Part shown: positions 1-12,109 of the stretch, in pieces
Numbering within the stretch: position 1 is the stretch's first letter
Layout: the number at the start of each line of letters is the position of its first letter
From: Diphasiastrum complanatum
Taxonomy: Eukaryota > Streptophyta > Lycopodiopsida > Lycopodiales > Lycopodiaceae
Length of the DNA: 64,000 bases
Direction: 5' to 3'
Assembly: GCA_029204225.1 (NCBI GenBank)
Contig: CM055092.1
Location: forward strand, 18,579,222-18,643,221
Translations under genes and position numbers: made by a program
Notes under the pieces: model-generated
Database searches by the model: none
Told to the model about the DNA's origin: nothing
The model's input: the letters and a program-made list of their open reading frames with translations, nothing else

Positions 1-2440
<2,440 letters not shown>

Positions 2441-2464
2441 GAGGAATTCTATCTATTGGCGTTA

Positions 2465-2690
2465 GCTACTTGCTTGCATAGTATACTGGATGATCATATC
2501 CTTTCTCTTCTCCTGGTTGTACTAATACGCAACCAACTGCTACCTATGAAGCATCACAGTGCACATGAAATGGTTTACTCCAATCTGGCGGTTGAAGAAT
2601 AGGTGCATTCACCAATGCGTTAACCAAATCCTTAAATGCCTTATAACACTTAATAGTGATTTAGTACACCGCTCCTTTTGTCAAAAGCTC
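2465..2690 (-). pseudogene. RNase H N-terminal fragment of gypsy element 1
   Basis: On the minus strand a degenerate frame contains PDWSKPFHVHCDAS, then GCVLVQPG and HPVYYASK. This is the first catalytic-Asp region (CDAS) and the 'YYASK' strand of a Ty3/gypsy RNase H. Stop codons interrupt it and similarity ends just after YYASK, so most of the domain is gone. It follows the RT fragment in the expected order. Confidence 0.65.
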
Positions 2691-3205
2691 ATATAACACG
2701 AGTTCTATCCGAATATGCGTAAATGTAACGACGATGATACCTCGTCATTCCCAAGGATTGCATCTCTTTCGGAGACTTTGGAACCCGCATATTCTTAATC
2801 ACCTTGATCTTTGCTAGATCAATTGATAGACCCTCTTTTGAAATGATTTGCCCAAGCAAAACTCCACGTATTATGCAGAAAGTGCATTTGTTTAGATTCA
2901 AACTTATTCCGAACTCGTAACACCACTTAAAACATTTTTCTAAATAGTCCAGTTGATTCTCGACATCACCATATAAGCAAAAATCATCCAGGAAACTTTT
3001 CATGAACCTATCAAAGTAATCATAAAATGCTTTTGTCATAACCTTATGGAAAGCTGCTGGTGAGTTCTTTAATCTGAATGGCATTACTTTATAGACTTAC
3101 ACCCCCCATTCTATGATGAAAGCAGTCTTCTCTGTATCCTTCTCAGTGATCTATATTTGATTCTACCCACTTAACCCATCCAAGAAACTGTATAACTCAT
3201 GACCC
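2689..3205 (-). pseudogene. Gypsy reverse transcriptase, palm/thumb part (element 1)
   Basis: An open frame at 3084-2689 begins in the MPFRLKNSPAAFHKVMTKAF motif, the family's MPFGLKNAPATF box. It carries the catalytic box SFLDDFCLYG (gypsy FLDD form), then LNLNKCTF and the connection VPKSPKEMQSLG. Upstream of 3084 the frame is broken by stops but SFLDGLSG and KTAFIIEWG are readable. Compared with family members, about 45 residues between the YRKL motif and HELYSFLDG are absent. It would copy element RNA into DNA if intact; here it is inactive. Confidence 0.85.
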
Positions 3206-3676
3206 ACAGAATGAAATGAGCTTACGGTAATCCACACATACCCGTAGATTACTGTCCTTCTTCGGTACTATCACAATGGGGCTTAACCATGGTATATAGT
3301 CAATAGCATATATAAAATCAACTTTCACAAGTTTCTCTATTTCGGCTATGACTCTTTCCACATGCTTTGGGTTCATCCTATAGCGTTGTTGTCGTATAGG
3401 TTGTGCATCAATGGTGACATCGATCGTGTGTTGATAGATTTTCTTTGGTACACCTCTGAGTTCATCATAAGACCATCCAAATATGGCCTTGTACTTCTGG
3501 AATAATTCAGTTGCTCGTTGAATAAACTCCGGATCGTTATTCCCACCAATTGGTACGTGCTTTGGGTTGTCTTCCATCCCCAAATTAATCTTGATCAATT
3601 CTTCTCTGGAGACTTGAGTAGGATGTAACCGCACATGCTCTTCTTTTAATGTTTGGGACTCTTCAATAATCGCCAA
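3197..3676 (-). pseudogene. Gypsy reverse transcriptase, fingers part (element 1)
   Basis: A 159-codon open frame. The N-terminal part is the protease-RT linker. AIFGWSYDELRGVP, then QPIRQQRYRMNPKH and WLSPIVIVPKKDSNLRVCVDYRKL are the fingers and beta strands of a Ty3/gypsy RT, including the VCVDYRKL box. The reading ends in a stop directly after YRKL because a deletion joins it to the palm region. Both strong boxes are well preserved, which suggests moderate age. Confidence 0.88.
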
Positions 3677-3979
3677 GAAACGCTATGGAAATTGCTCTCC
3701 AGTTGAATCCTACGCTATCACTTATTTATCCTTCTGCAATAATTCTTTGGAATCAGCTCTAACTTCCTCTGCAACAAATAGATTGATAACTGTAAATAAA
3801 TGAGCTTCTACCACTGGTATGAAATCTGGATACAGACTCGTCAAGTACAAATTCTCTTCAGATTCCTCCGTCACTGTTTGGAACAACAATTCTTGAACCG
3901 TTTCAACTCCCACCGGTCGAACTGTGGAATCCAACCTCCCTTGATGTGTTTGCAATGCTCGTTGCCCAACCATGTACTG

Positions 3980-4350
3980 CTTTAGCAGCTCGCAGCTAGG
4001 GTTGGCCTAATAGGACCAGATAGACATCTGAACCCGTGGGCAACCTCATGACAACAAAATTCAACAGAAACTTCAATCCCTTAAATATAGACAGGGATCT
4101 TCCGAATTTCCTCAGCTGGAGAATCGCACATATGGTTAGCCATATGTATTACCAAATTAATTTTATGCAGCGTGATGCTCTTTAATTTGCTATAAGTTTC
4201 TTCCGAGATGATGTGCACCTCTGCACCACCATCGATTTGAACTCCTTTGATATTCAATCCTTGAATATCCACTTCCAATATAGGAACAGTGTCTTGTTCC
4301 ATGGATTGAACAATCGCATTGACTGGCGTAGGAGGAAGTCCTTTCGACAT
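3980..4350 (-). pseudogene. Retropepsin (element 1)
   Basis: The frame at 4350-4081 contains GVQIDGGAEVHIISEETY, corresponding to the retropepsin active-site motif ID-S-G-A-x-V. The catalytic triad is changed from DSG to DGG. A further frame (to about 3980) carries a degenerate LLGQP-LRAAKAVHGW, the C-terminal 'LGRPWL..A' motif of plant gypsy proteases. It would have processed Gag-Pol. The Gly substitution and later stops argue it is dead. Confidence 0.75.
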
Positions 4351-5029
4351 CGTAAATCCTGGTAAGTTTGATCATATGGATTCCGCTGGATAGGGTGCAA
4401 TTTGCATCAACTATCCTACTATAACCTGAAATTTATAAGTATGCACAAATTCGGCAATCTGGTCAGCCACGACATCTACCAACTCACGGGGAGAATTTGG
4501 CTCCTATGGGTGCTGTAATTGTTCCAATACATTTTGAGTGACGTTGGCCATCTAACCAATATCGGGATTAACAACCCGACTGGTGCTTGGTTCAACGTCT
4601 TCCACACCTTCCTCCTGAATCGGTGCATTTCCCTTACCCTTGTGTTGAGTCACCGCTTGTACGTCGGTTAATGGTGGTTCTTCCACTGTAATCAGCTACA
4701 CCGGAGCCTGTTGCTTAGAAGCATTCATCTCGCCCGGGTTTTGAGGTTGATTTTGCACAATGTCTTGATCATTGATACGATTATTAAGTCGCGGTGGTGG
4801 CAATCCTCTTTCTAGGTTCCCCACACACTGCCGATGGTATGCCACAGTTGAAATAATGGTGACTCCTCTGATTGCAAAAATTGCAAATACATCTGGTAGA
4901 TCTGGTCGGTAACACACTTGCCATTGAAAGGGGGTTGCATCTGATTCCCTTGATACGCCTGCATTTGTGGTGGTATCGGTTGTAATGGTGGTTGCCGATG
5001 CTAGGGCTATTGCATTTGTGGTTGTTGCA

Positions 5030-5580
5030 TTGGTGTGCTTGGACTACAAATGCTCCAGCAGATCTTACTGCTTGCAGTCATTCGTCCAGTGGTTATATGC
5101 ATTACAAATCACACAATACGTGCCATTAGCACATTCATTGATATAATGCCCTTCCTGATTTTAATCTCAACAGAAACGAACGTTTCCTTGGCAAAATTCC
5201 ATAGTAACAATATCTTTCGTGACTGCTGGCAATGGCTCACTGGTTTTCACTTTCTGCTTATGCTTCTTTGACCGTTTCCCATCATGTGAATAAGATGAAC
5301 TCTCTTTTGAGCTTGAAGAAATATCTGATTCCAAACCGGTATATGAATCAGAATCAGATGAGTCATCTTGCCGATGATGTCGACGCTGTCGTTGGTACTT
5401 CTTTCTGGTTTCTTCTTTTTCCAACTGTCTTGCAACATCCACAATCTGTTCCAAGCCTTGGCCGTGTAGTGAAGTAGTTCCCCATCGAAGAACCTTGTGT
5501 AATCTTCATGTGTTAGCCTTCTTTTGTTGCTTCCTCTTTTTGATGTCTTTGCTGTGGTGTTCACTCTCGCTTTCACATGA
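5030..5580 (-). pseudogene. Gag basic/acidic linker and zinc knuckles (element 1)
   Basis: The frame at 5454-5167 starts with a charged helix (EQIVDVARQLEKEETRKKYQ), then a Ser/Asp-rich stretch and a Lys-rich stretch ending FCQGNVRFC. Continuing past a stop, one reads QEGHYINECANGTYCVICNA followed by NHWTNDC. This gives two zinc-knuckle-like modules (Cys/His spacing about C-x2-C...H-x4-C, then CVICNAYNHWTNDC = CX2CX4HX4C). They are the expected RNA-binding nucleocapsid part of gag, directly upstream of protease. Confidence 0.75.
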
Positions 5581-5622
5581 GGTATGCATTCCTGAACAGT
5601 GAGTCACATATTCATCTCTACC

Positions 5623-6350
5623 CTATGAATCGATCGCAATCAGTTTGTATCTCATCATCATAGATGGTGATGACAAAACCCTAGATTTTGGTGCGGGGGT
5701 GGCCAATCTATAACACAATGGCTTGAGTAAAAAATTCTGATTGTCATCTATGATGTCTGATACCGATCGCGGTGTTTGCTTTGTCAACACCATTTTGTTC
5801 AGCCAATCAGTGGTGATAGGCGTGTAAGTTTCCTTCAAGAATATTCTCATAGGCATGTAACTGGATATTCTCATCTCTCAAAAAGCCTTCTTCCTCCATA
5901 AGCTGCTCCAGCTTGTCGGCTACCCTCGTGCGTAAGATTGTTTTGGCCCTTTCCTTTAGCCTCGCATTATCAACACGTACTGGCCCTCCTGCAGTGATTT
6001 TCGAGATTTCGGCATTCAACAATTCTCGTTCATACTCAACAATCTCTTTAGCAGTCTACACTATATAGAGCTCCTTCTGTAATTGAGTAATCTGGTCAAA
6101 GTAATGTGCATTTTGTTCTCGAATCACATTGTTTTCTTTGGTCTTTTGGCATAGCTACTCCTATACACTCTTCAACTACGTTGTCAGCTCATTTATTTGC
6201 ATTTGATATTGTCATATCCTAGGTGCTTCTTCCTCTGCAATCTTCAATCTATCAGCTTGTTGCACATATACTCCGTGCTAGTATGCTGCCTGGTTCTGCA
6301 AATGCTAATATTGCCAGATAAACTCTATATCGTGTTGTAGTGCCGGTGAA
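5623..6350 (-). pseudogene. Gag coiled-coil region (element 1)
   Basis: A reading frame on the minus strand (6022-5807 is the open part) is rich in Leu, Glu, Lys and Arg with heptad-like spacing: RLKERAKTILRTRVADKLEQ, then LMEEEGFLRDENIQLHAYEN. It sits between the gag N-terminal domain and the zinc knuckles. The same order (N-domain, then coiled coil) is seen in the MAIVFK gag of the other gypsy family at 37.3-38.8 kb. A structural, multimerising role in the capsid precursor is inferred. Confidence 0.6.
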
Positions 6351-6599
6351 AAATTCTTGGCTTTCTGTAAGAATTTCTTGATGTGTTTGTCATCAACATA
6401 ATCCATGTTGTGGTCGTCCATCCCTACATCCTTGGTCGGTTCCGTGGTGTCCGGACAAGAAAATGGCTACCGCGGTAACATCTTGCGACTATCTGTAAAC
6501 CCTGCATCATTCTACTATTGCATCATCGTCGAATCTCCAATCAGCTTCTCAACTCATGTTTTGTCTTGTTGTGTTGGTGGACTAAAGGAGTCTGATTGC

Positions 6600-7260
6600 A
6601 CCTCAACTTCGTCCCCAAGTAAGTTCGGTACTGACACAATACTGCTTAGGCCTTTTGTGAACTAGATTGGGCTGAAATAGTCCCAATTCTTGATCTGTCA
6701 AAACCCCGTAAGCTTCCCAAATCTTAGTAATGTGTGACCCCCATTCAGTGTATTTCTTCGCGCTATCCAAACACTTCTTGAATTGTGAATATGCAATTTT
6801 GCCCCATGGAATTGGTACGTCGTGCAATGCAGCTTGTATCAACCTAAAATTTTAAACTGAAATATACTGATCCGTTTGTCGTCGAAAAATTACCTGATTC
6901 ATCCATCTTCTCAAAGCCCTGAGGGTCGATGGTAACTTATAACCCTGCTCCTTGTTGAAGGCATCTATAGGAAAGAAATCAGCCATGTGTACTGAAGGCA
7001 CATTTAGTATGTCAAAATTAATTGGCAACCCTATCATATTAGAAAATAGTTGTTCTGTGATTAGAATGCTCACATGTCATACTTGCGTGATGCCTTGCTC
7101 ATCTGACTCCTTCCTTATATTATCAAGAAATTCTATCGCTGCTGTCTCCACAATCCTGTTAGGATTGAAATGTTGGAGATGATCCAACCACAGTTCTTTC
7201 AAATATTCCTAAATTTACATGCTTCGACTTTTTTCCACTTGGTAAACCTAGAGTTCTTGC
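6600..7260 (-). pseudogene. Gag N-terminal domain of gypsy element 1
   Basis: Two open frames (7073-6852 and 6842-6603) plus a degenerate lead from about 7260. Readable motifs in order are LDHLQHFNPNRIVETAAIEF, HVSILITEQLFSNMIGLP, FFPIDAFNKEQGYKLPSTLR, and LIQAALHDVPIPWGKIAYSQ. The last two resemble EKRGYKLSYIKDPN and LLRALNGEPIVFG-IAFKQF in the MAIVFK ORF at 46.1-46.7 kb, and FNPNRIV resembles FDPSVIL there. I do not recognise the domain from outside this window. The position upstream of knuckles and protease makes it gag. Confidence 0.6.
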
Positions 7261-7797
7261 TAGTGTTCTTGCTGCGAATATGTTGTGGGAAAATACTTGC
7301 AGTGCTTCACAAGGTAAGAGCTCAGAAGCAGAAAAGAAGAGTATTCCAACCGCTTAAAAGTATTCCAATGCTTCGGAACACCAACAAGTTTAACACCCCC
7401 TTACCAAAAGATGACACGTTGCGATGAGTATGTCACCATCCACTTAACTCAATTATTTATGAGTCATTTAGATATTATCTTTATGGTTATTAACACTACC
7501 AGAATCTGGGTCGTCGTACGCATATTGGTTACAACCCGGCGACTCTCTTCAATGCAATATCACGCCTACTAATTGAATCACAACATTGAGTCATAACAAT
7601 ACATTATAAAAACTGCAATCTACTCGTCAAACCGTATTCGTAATCTGATTACCTAAACTCCCGTCATAATACACTTTCTAAACCTCCACATATGGACAAC
7701 CCGCAACGTATTCGTAATGGATTTTTGGTGACTATTCTGCCCATTTTTTAACAGATTAAAATGCAGAATAGTCACCTGTTTTTTTTAAAAAAAATTA

Positions 7798-7903
7798 GTG
7801 CAGATTATGCCTGCCATTTGCCACGTGGCAACATTGGATTGGTCTCAAATTTTTCTAGTGCTGATTTTGCTTGCACCTGCCACGTGGCAGCTAAGGATTG
7901 GTT
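7798..7903. repeat. Tandem duplication carrying two TGCCACGTGGCA palindromes
   Basis: Two roughly 45-bp units, 59 bp apart, each starting GTGC-GATT-TGC and ending GGATTGGT, and each with the perfect 12-bp palindrome TGCCACGTGGCA (7819-7830 and 7878-7889). The core CACGTG is the plant G-box bound by bZIP/bHLH factors. No gene is recognisable just downstream, so a regulatory role is only a possibility. Confidence 0.7.
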
Positions 7904-7930
7904 TAAAAAGGGTCCAAAAATCCATTACGC

Positions 7931-8073
7931 AATGGAAGGAGCCGGGCAGAGGCCATTATGCCCGGTTAGGATTTCCAGAATTATTTTAGGCTCGGGCATT
8001 TTTTTTTGCCGAGCCTAAAAAATTTTTGGAAATCCTAACCGGGCAGAATGGCCTCTGCCTGGCTCCTTCAATA
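7931..8073. repeat. Long hairpin / foldback repeat
   Basis: The left arm at 7931-7998 is repeated in inverted orientation at 8007-8073 with about 90% identity, separated by only about 8 T-rich bases. Distinctive blocks are GGAGCC-GGCAGAGGCCATT, GCCCGGTTAGGATTTCC and TTTTAGGCTCGG. A transcript on either strand could form a 65-bp stem. It is likely a MITE or foldback element, or a young inverted duplication. The flanks are repeats of AACCGCAACGT type (8082, 8120, 8157). Confidence 0.9.
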
Positions 8074-8249
8074 ATACGTAAACCGCAACGTCCCCATAGA
8101 ACCGTAATGTAATCACGAAACCGCAACGTCCTCTTAGACCCGAAACATACTTATGAAACCGCAAAGTTCTTGTCTGTAAGATAATCGCAGGTGTAATATT
8201 TGCTATAGTAATAATATACTATTGACAATAAATTACTAGATATACATAC

Positions 8250-8565
8250 CTGAAAGATAAAATTGAAAATTTGGGCAAAGTAGGACCACTGGGCAATCAA
8301 TTCAACCTATGTGGAAATGAGGACATCCGGAACAGGGTTGAGAGTAGAGAAAATCCGGCCTGCGTGCTCCTCCCACTTGAGTATAGATTTGGGATCACTT
8401 TGCTTTTGGAGCATGACAGGAATGTATTGTGCATTCTGAATAGTACGTTCTAGAGCATAGTGCGCAGAACGTGTCAAAAAAATTTCAAAATAGATGTCAT
8501 CATGGAGATTAAACCCGGATGCAAATGTTGGCCCAGAAACATCTATGGAGAATCGAAGTTTTAGT
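8250..8565 (-). pseudogene. Unidentified candidate exon with a splice donor
   Basis: On the minus strand one frame reads for about 100 codons with a single stop: GPTFASGFNLHDDIYFEIFL, then TRSAHYALERTIQNAQYIPV, MLQKQSDPKSILKWEEHAGR, IFSTLNPVPDVLIST, then after the stop VELIAQWSYFAQIFNFIFQ. It ends at 8250 exactly before a canonical donor (CAG|GTATGTATA). The amino-acid composition and uninterrupted frame look like real coding sequence. I cannot name the family. It may be a relic of a host gene or of an intron-containing transposon gene. Confidence 0.45.
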
Positions 8566-8974
8566 TTTCATGGAAGAAGGCTTCCTATTTTTGGATTCCA
8601 GGAGCTCCTTAATTTCTAGTCATATTGTTGGTGTCAAATGAGGTCTCATTGTAATGTGCTAAGTAGTGTGGTCCTCACACTCAATCTAAAACTGAACGGT
8701 CATTTCTTGCAAGATTTGAGCTAACGCACACCAAGACTATTTGATCGTATGAAGCGTGAAGCCTAGTGCTATTAATGACATTATGTGCTACGTAATATCA
8801 CTTTGCAAATATTTAGTAAGCGAAGTCTCAACAAGAGTAGCCAACTTCATATTAGAAACTTTTGTTAGCTACAAAACATAAAAGTGAGACGATTCAAATG
8901 CCCTTCATAGATGTTAAAACATGATTAAAAGAGCACTAGTAGAAAATTATGAACTAAACTCTCAACATAAGACG

Positions 8975-9460
8975 CTCTAAGAAAGCATTACCTTTAGCAA
9001 TCTCTCCTCCATTTGAGCATGTTCTTGCATCAACTCTCAGAAGCTTTGGAAATTCCTTGTTTTTTCATTTGGCTCTTTCTGTGCAGTCACTCTGGATGAG
9101 TAGCAGGCATATGAGTGAAGACACCAGCTTTAACAACAGTCTCTTGAACAGTCTGTGAGGAGCTACAAAATGCTAAAAGCGTGCCTATTGCGCACTCTGT
9201 TGCTTGATCTGAAACCCTTAGGACCATTCTCACCAATGCAGGAACAAATAGAGCATGTCCACCCATTGCTATGCGGCCCGCTAGTGTTTTACAGAGCAAT
9301 TCCAATGTGGCAAGAGTTTCTGCTCCATCCAGCTTATCAGCCTTGAGAAAATGCTCAATCGAAGCTGCAACGGCACCTGCTATCACCCCTCTCTCACTAT
9401 TCTTGGTAGAGGTGCAAACACAAAGTGAAAAGAGAGAAAAAAGAGCTGCTACTGATGGTA
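8975..9460 (-). pseudogene. Plant U-box (PUB) E3 ligase, C-terminal ARM-repeat relic
   Basis: The minus-strand frame at about 9455-9087 reads LFSLCVCTSTKNSERGVIAG, then AETLATLELLCKTLAGRIAM, VPALVRMVLRVSDQATECAI, GTLLAFCSSSQTVQETVVKA and GVFTHMPATHPE. This order (LE-LC...GR-A...VP-LV-M-LRVS...A...L...CS...VQE-V-AG) is the ARM-repeat C-terminus of plant PUB ubiquitin ligases. After a frameshift at about 9090, LIQSDCTER and QEHAQMEERLL continue the usual end of the protein. The U-box itself is not in the window. The parent protein attaches ubiquitin to defence and stress substrates; this copy is truncated and frameshifted. Confidence 0.72.
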
Positions 9461-9537
9461 GCGATGGAGCAGAAAGGAGCTGCTACTATTAATAGCGATG
9501 GAGCAAATCTAGGTGGGAGCTGAATGTGTATGCATTT

Positions 9538-9828
9538 TCGTGATGCATACATCCTCCTCCCCATGCATGCATCTAAGAATTTTAGTTAGTTTTTGTGAAA
9601 AAGTACATACAGTAGGAGGATGCACTCATGCTACCATGGGTGCATCCTCTTACCCGTACATAGTCATGAATGTGACATGAAAATATATTTATATATTTAT
9701 GGATATCTCTCACTCTATATATATATATATATTTATTTAAACTTAGGTACAGTTTTGTTCTTGGGTGAGGGACTCATGCATCCTCCTCCCCTCACCTATG
9801 CATACACACTTTTTTCACAAAAAATGAT
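9538..9828. repeat. Inverted-repeat element, MITE-like
   Basis: The sequence at 9593-9632 (TTTTTGTGAAAAAGTACATA then AGGAGGATGCA) recurs in reverse complement at 9776-9828 (CATGCATCCTCCTCC ... ACTTTTTTCACAAAAAATG). Similar ATGCATCCTCCTCC blocks occur at about 9541-9570. The space between contains ATATAT runs. It resembles a small nonautonomous foldback element. Confidence 0.65.
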
Positions 9829-9879
9829 GAGAAGGAGATGCATATATGGGGAACACGATGCGTGGCCCTCCTCCGCATG

Positions 9880-10175
9880 CATGCATCCATCCCTCCTTTG
9901 CCCTCACCCTCCATGGCTCCCTCTCCCGCAATCCCTCCCCCTGGCCTCCATCGCTCCCTCACCCTCCTCCTTCCCTCCATCTCTCCATCCACCGCTCGTG
10001 CACTCCACCGCTCCCTGCCCTCACAGTTTTATCATCATTGTTGTATTCGTTATCTGGAAATCTCTTTAAGACATGCGTTGAAACAGACACACACCCAAGC
10101 CACTCGATCGTCTCTCTCTCACTCACTCACTCATTCGGCTTTGCTAATCTCTCTCTCTCTAATAGGAGAGATCTC
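9880..10175 (+). promoter_or_regulatory. Pyrimidine-rich leader upstream of the eIF4E relic
   Basis: A strongly C/T-rich plus strand (9885-10015, runs of CCCTCC) is followed by TCTCTCTC and CACTCACTCACT tracts (10110-10165) ending about 30 bp before the eIF4E-like start. Plant housekeeping genes often have such CT-rich core promoters and leaders. It may equally be simple-sequence drift. Long open frames across this tract are a composition artefact. Confidence 0.4.
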
Positions 10176-10201
10176 TAGTGCTTGCACCTGTGGTGGTACT
10201 A

Positions 10202-10450
10202 ATGCAAGAGGGAACTAAAGGGCAAGAAGAGCAGCAGCAGCCACCGCAGGAGGACAGTGGTACAGAGTTAGATGTGAGCAAGAGCAAGACGCATCCTTTG
10301 GAGAATGCGTGGACGTTATGGTTTGACAAACCAGACCCTAAATCCAGGGCAGCGCTTGGGGCAGCTCGCTACGCCCTGTTTACACCTTTTCCACGGTTGA
10401 GGATTTTTGGCGGTATGGTGGCATGCATTTCTTCAAGCATAAATAGAGCA
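10202..10450 (+). pseudogene. eIF4E: eIF4E cap-binding protein, first-exon relic
   Basis: From ATG at 10202 there is an acidic Gln/Glu-rich N-terminus, then SKTHPLENAWTLWFDKPDPK, the eIF4E signature (HPLE-xWTLWFDxP) with the cap-pocket Trp region. After KSRAA one base is missing (about 10352), and the next frame gives WGSSLRPVYTFSTVEDFWR, the eIF4E helix used for eIF4G binding. The following segment is shortened: FFKHK (about 10430) replaces the usual longer stretch up to FHCFKHK, then a stop. The normal protein binds the mRNA 5' cap in translation initiation. The frameshift, deletion and stop indicate a truncated pseudogene; no further exons were recognised downstream. Confidence 0.72.
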
Positions 10451-10529
10451 ATTTGGCAACATTTTTTTTCAGTTTTTAAAATCAAATACTTTCTCATCTC
10501 GAGCTTTCACATGATGGCTTAGGTCACAT

Positions 10530-11490
10530 GTGCCTATTGAAGGTGGCACATTTGTAATGCAAAAGCATGTACAATCTTGAGTGTGTGGAGTGGATGATCT
10601 TTTAGAAAAATAGCAATGAATAGGGTTATGTCGAAGAGTTTCCCATGCAAAGATTTGAAAGCAATCAAGCTAACTCTAATCTCGATCTGCATTTGAGGCT
10701 TTGTCACTCACAATAGAATTGGTGAAATTCTTATGTCGTAAGCAAGACCTTTTGATCTGTAAACTTCTAAGAATATGCAGAGATTTAGTTCCTCGAGACA
10801 AGCATAAGGTACTTTCTATACTTACATTACTTAATTCACATTATGAATTGCAATATCTTATCGTATTACTTTTTAAAAATCCGACATTGCACAAAGTTTC
10901 GCAATTTCTAGTTAGTTACGACATTGCACATTTTGGATTACGACATTGCTCATATTTCGGAATCTGACATACAAAACCAATAACAATTTTGTGATCAATT
11001 GCAATAATAAATATATTGAAAGTGTCAATCAATGTAGCACAAAATTGCTGCTTTCACAGACTCTCTAACTTACAAGATGAACTAAAATGTATATAAAAAA
11101 CCTAATCTACTCGTCGTCATGACGTCCACTCTACATGAAAACAGGCAAACAAAACACATTAGTATTTAATGATTGATTATACTAATGGTTAAGAGTAAAA
11201 GCGTACGTGTTTTACAACAATAATATATGAAAAATACACAATTTAAAGTTTCAAAGAAATTTTTCAGTTTATCATCTAATGCCTCGTATGATTACCTAAA
11301 GGCAAAGTCGTACTCTTCTTTGGTTGGTAGATGTCCATAGTCTGCCAACTATCCATTCAATTTAAGTTGGGATTAGTTTAAGGCTAGGTTGGAGCAGCTA
11401 GTCATATGCATGATGTAAAAGGGAATCACATGAAATCAAAGACAAACTATAAGAGTAGTTTAGATTCACTTACCATGCTTGCTTCCAAGC
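10530..11490. other. Nongenic AT-rich DNA
   Basis: No gene, RNA or element boundary recognised. The ACATTGCACA/GACATTGC motif is repeated three times around 10882-10950. Confidence 0.4.
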
Positions 11491-11494
11491 TCGC

Positions 11495-12105
11495 CTATCT
11501 GCTCAAGCCCAACTTAGGGTTGTCTATTCCATGCATCCTAGTGGCCGCGACATCTCTTTGAATTTTGTATTTATCTAGTGTTCTTTCATCGTTTTTTACA
11601 TTGTTCCAATCAGACCTTGAACACCAGTGGGGTTTGGATTGCCTGTCCCTATAAGCTCGTCGTGCTATATCATGACGATGTCTAATCCACAAGCTCATAT
11701 GCTTATGAATTTCCTTCGAGTCAAATTCCTCTTCTTGTGGGAACTCCTCACGAAGGGTACCAACAACAAGACCTATTTCAAGTCCAACAATAGTTCTTGT
11801 AGTCGCTTCTCCAACACTGTAAAATATTGTATATAAGCTAACACATCCTCCTTCTTCCACTTCTTAATGGCTTGCAATTTATCAACAATCTCCTCATTTT
11901 AATGCTCCTTTCTATAATGCATAAAAAAACCATGCTTAAAATCATCGTAAACCTGAAATTCTTGTAGCCCATATTGTAAATACCATTGCAAAGCATTACC
12001 TTTCAAAGTAGTTGGTTATATTCCAATTTTTAAAAATATCCTTCGTGTCATGATTAGCCTAACACAGCCAAAAATTGGTGTATATGCATATCAGGATCAT
12101 CATGT
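11495..12105 (-). pseudogene. Retrotransposon gag (capsid) relic
   Basis: On the minus strand a broken frame reads GNALQWYLQYGLQEFQVYDD, FKHGFFMHYRKEH, IVDKLQAIKKWKKEDVLAYI, QYFTVLEKRLQELLLDLK (about 12000-11790). This matches the pattern of the Ty3/gypsy capsid domain (A-xWY...W--F...F---Y----...L--IK---DV--Y---F--L). A later open frame (to 11495) with PQEEEFDSKEIHKHMSLWIR and many Arg residues would be the C-terminal basic part. No pol follows, so it is an isolated fragment. Confidence 0.55.
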
Positions 12106-12109
12106 TTCT

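Noticed and set aside
9620-10218. Overlapping Pro/Ser/His-rich open frames of 110-149 codons
   Set aside because: They come from a C/T-rich tract that is open in three frames; no family motif and no codon preference.
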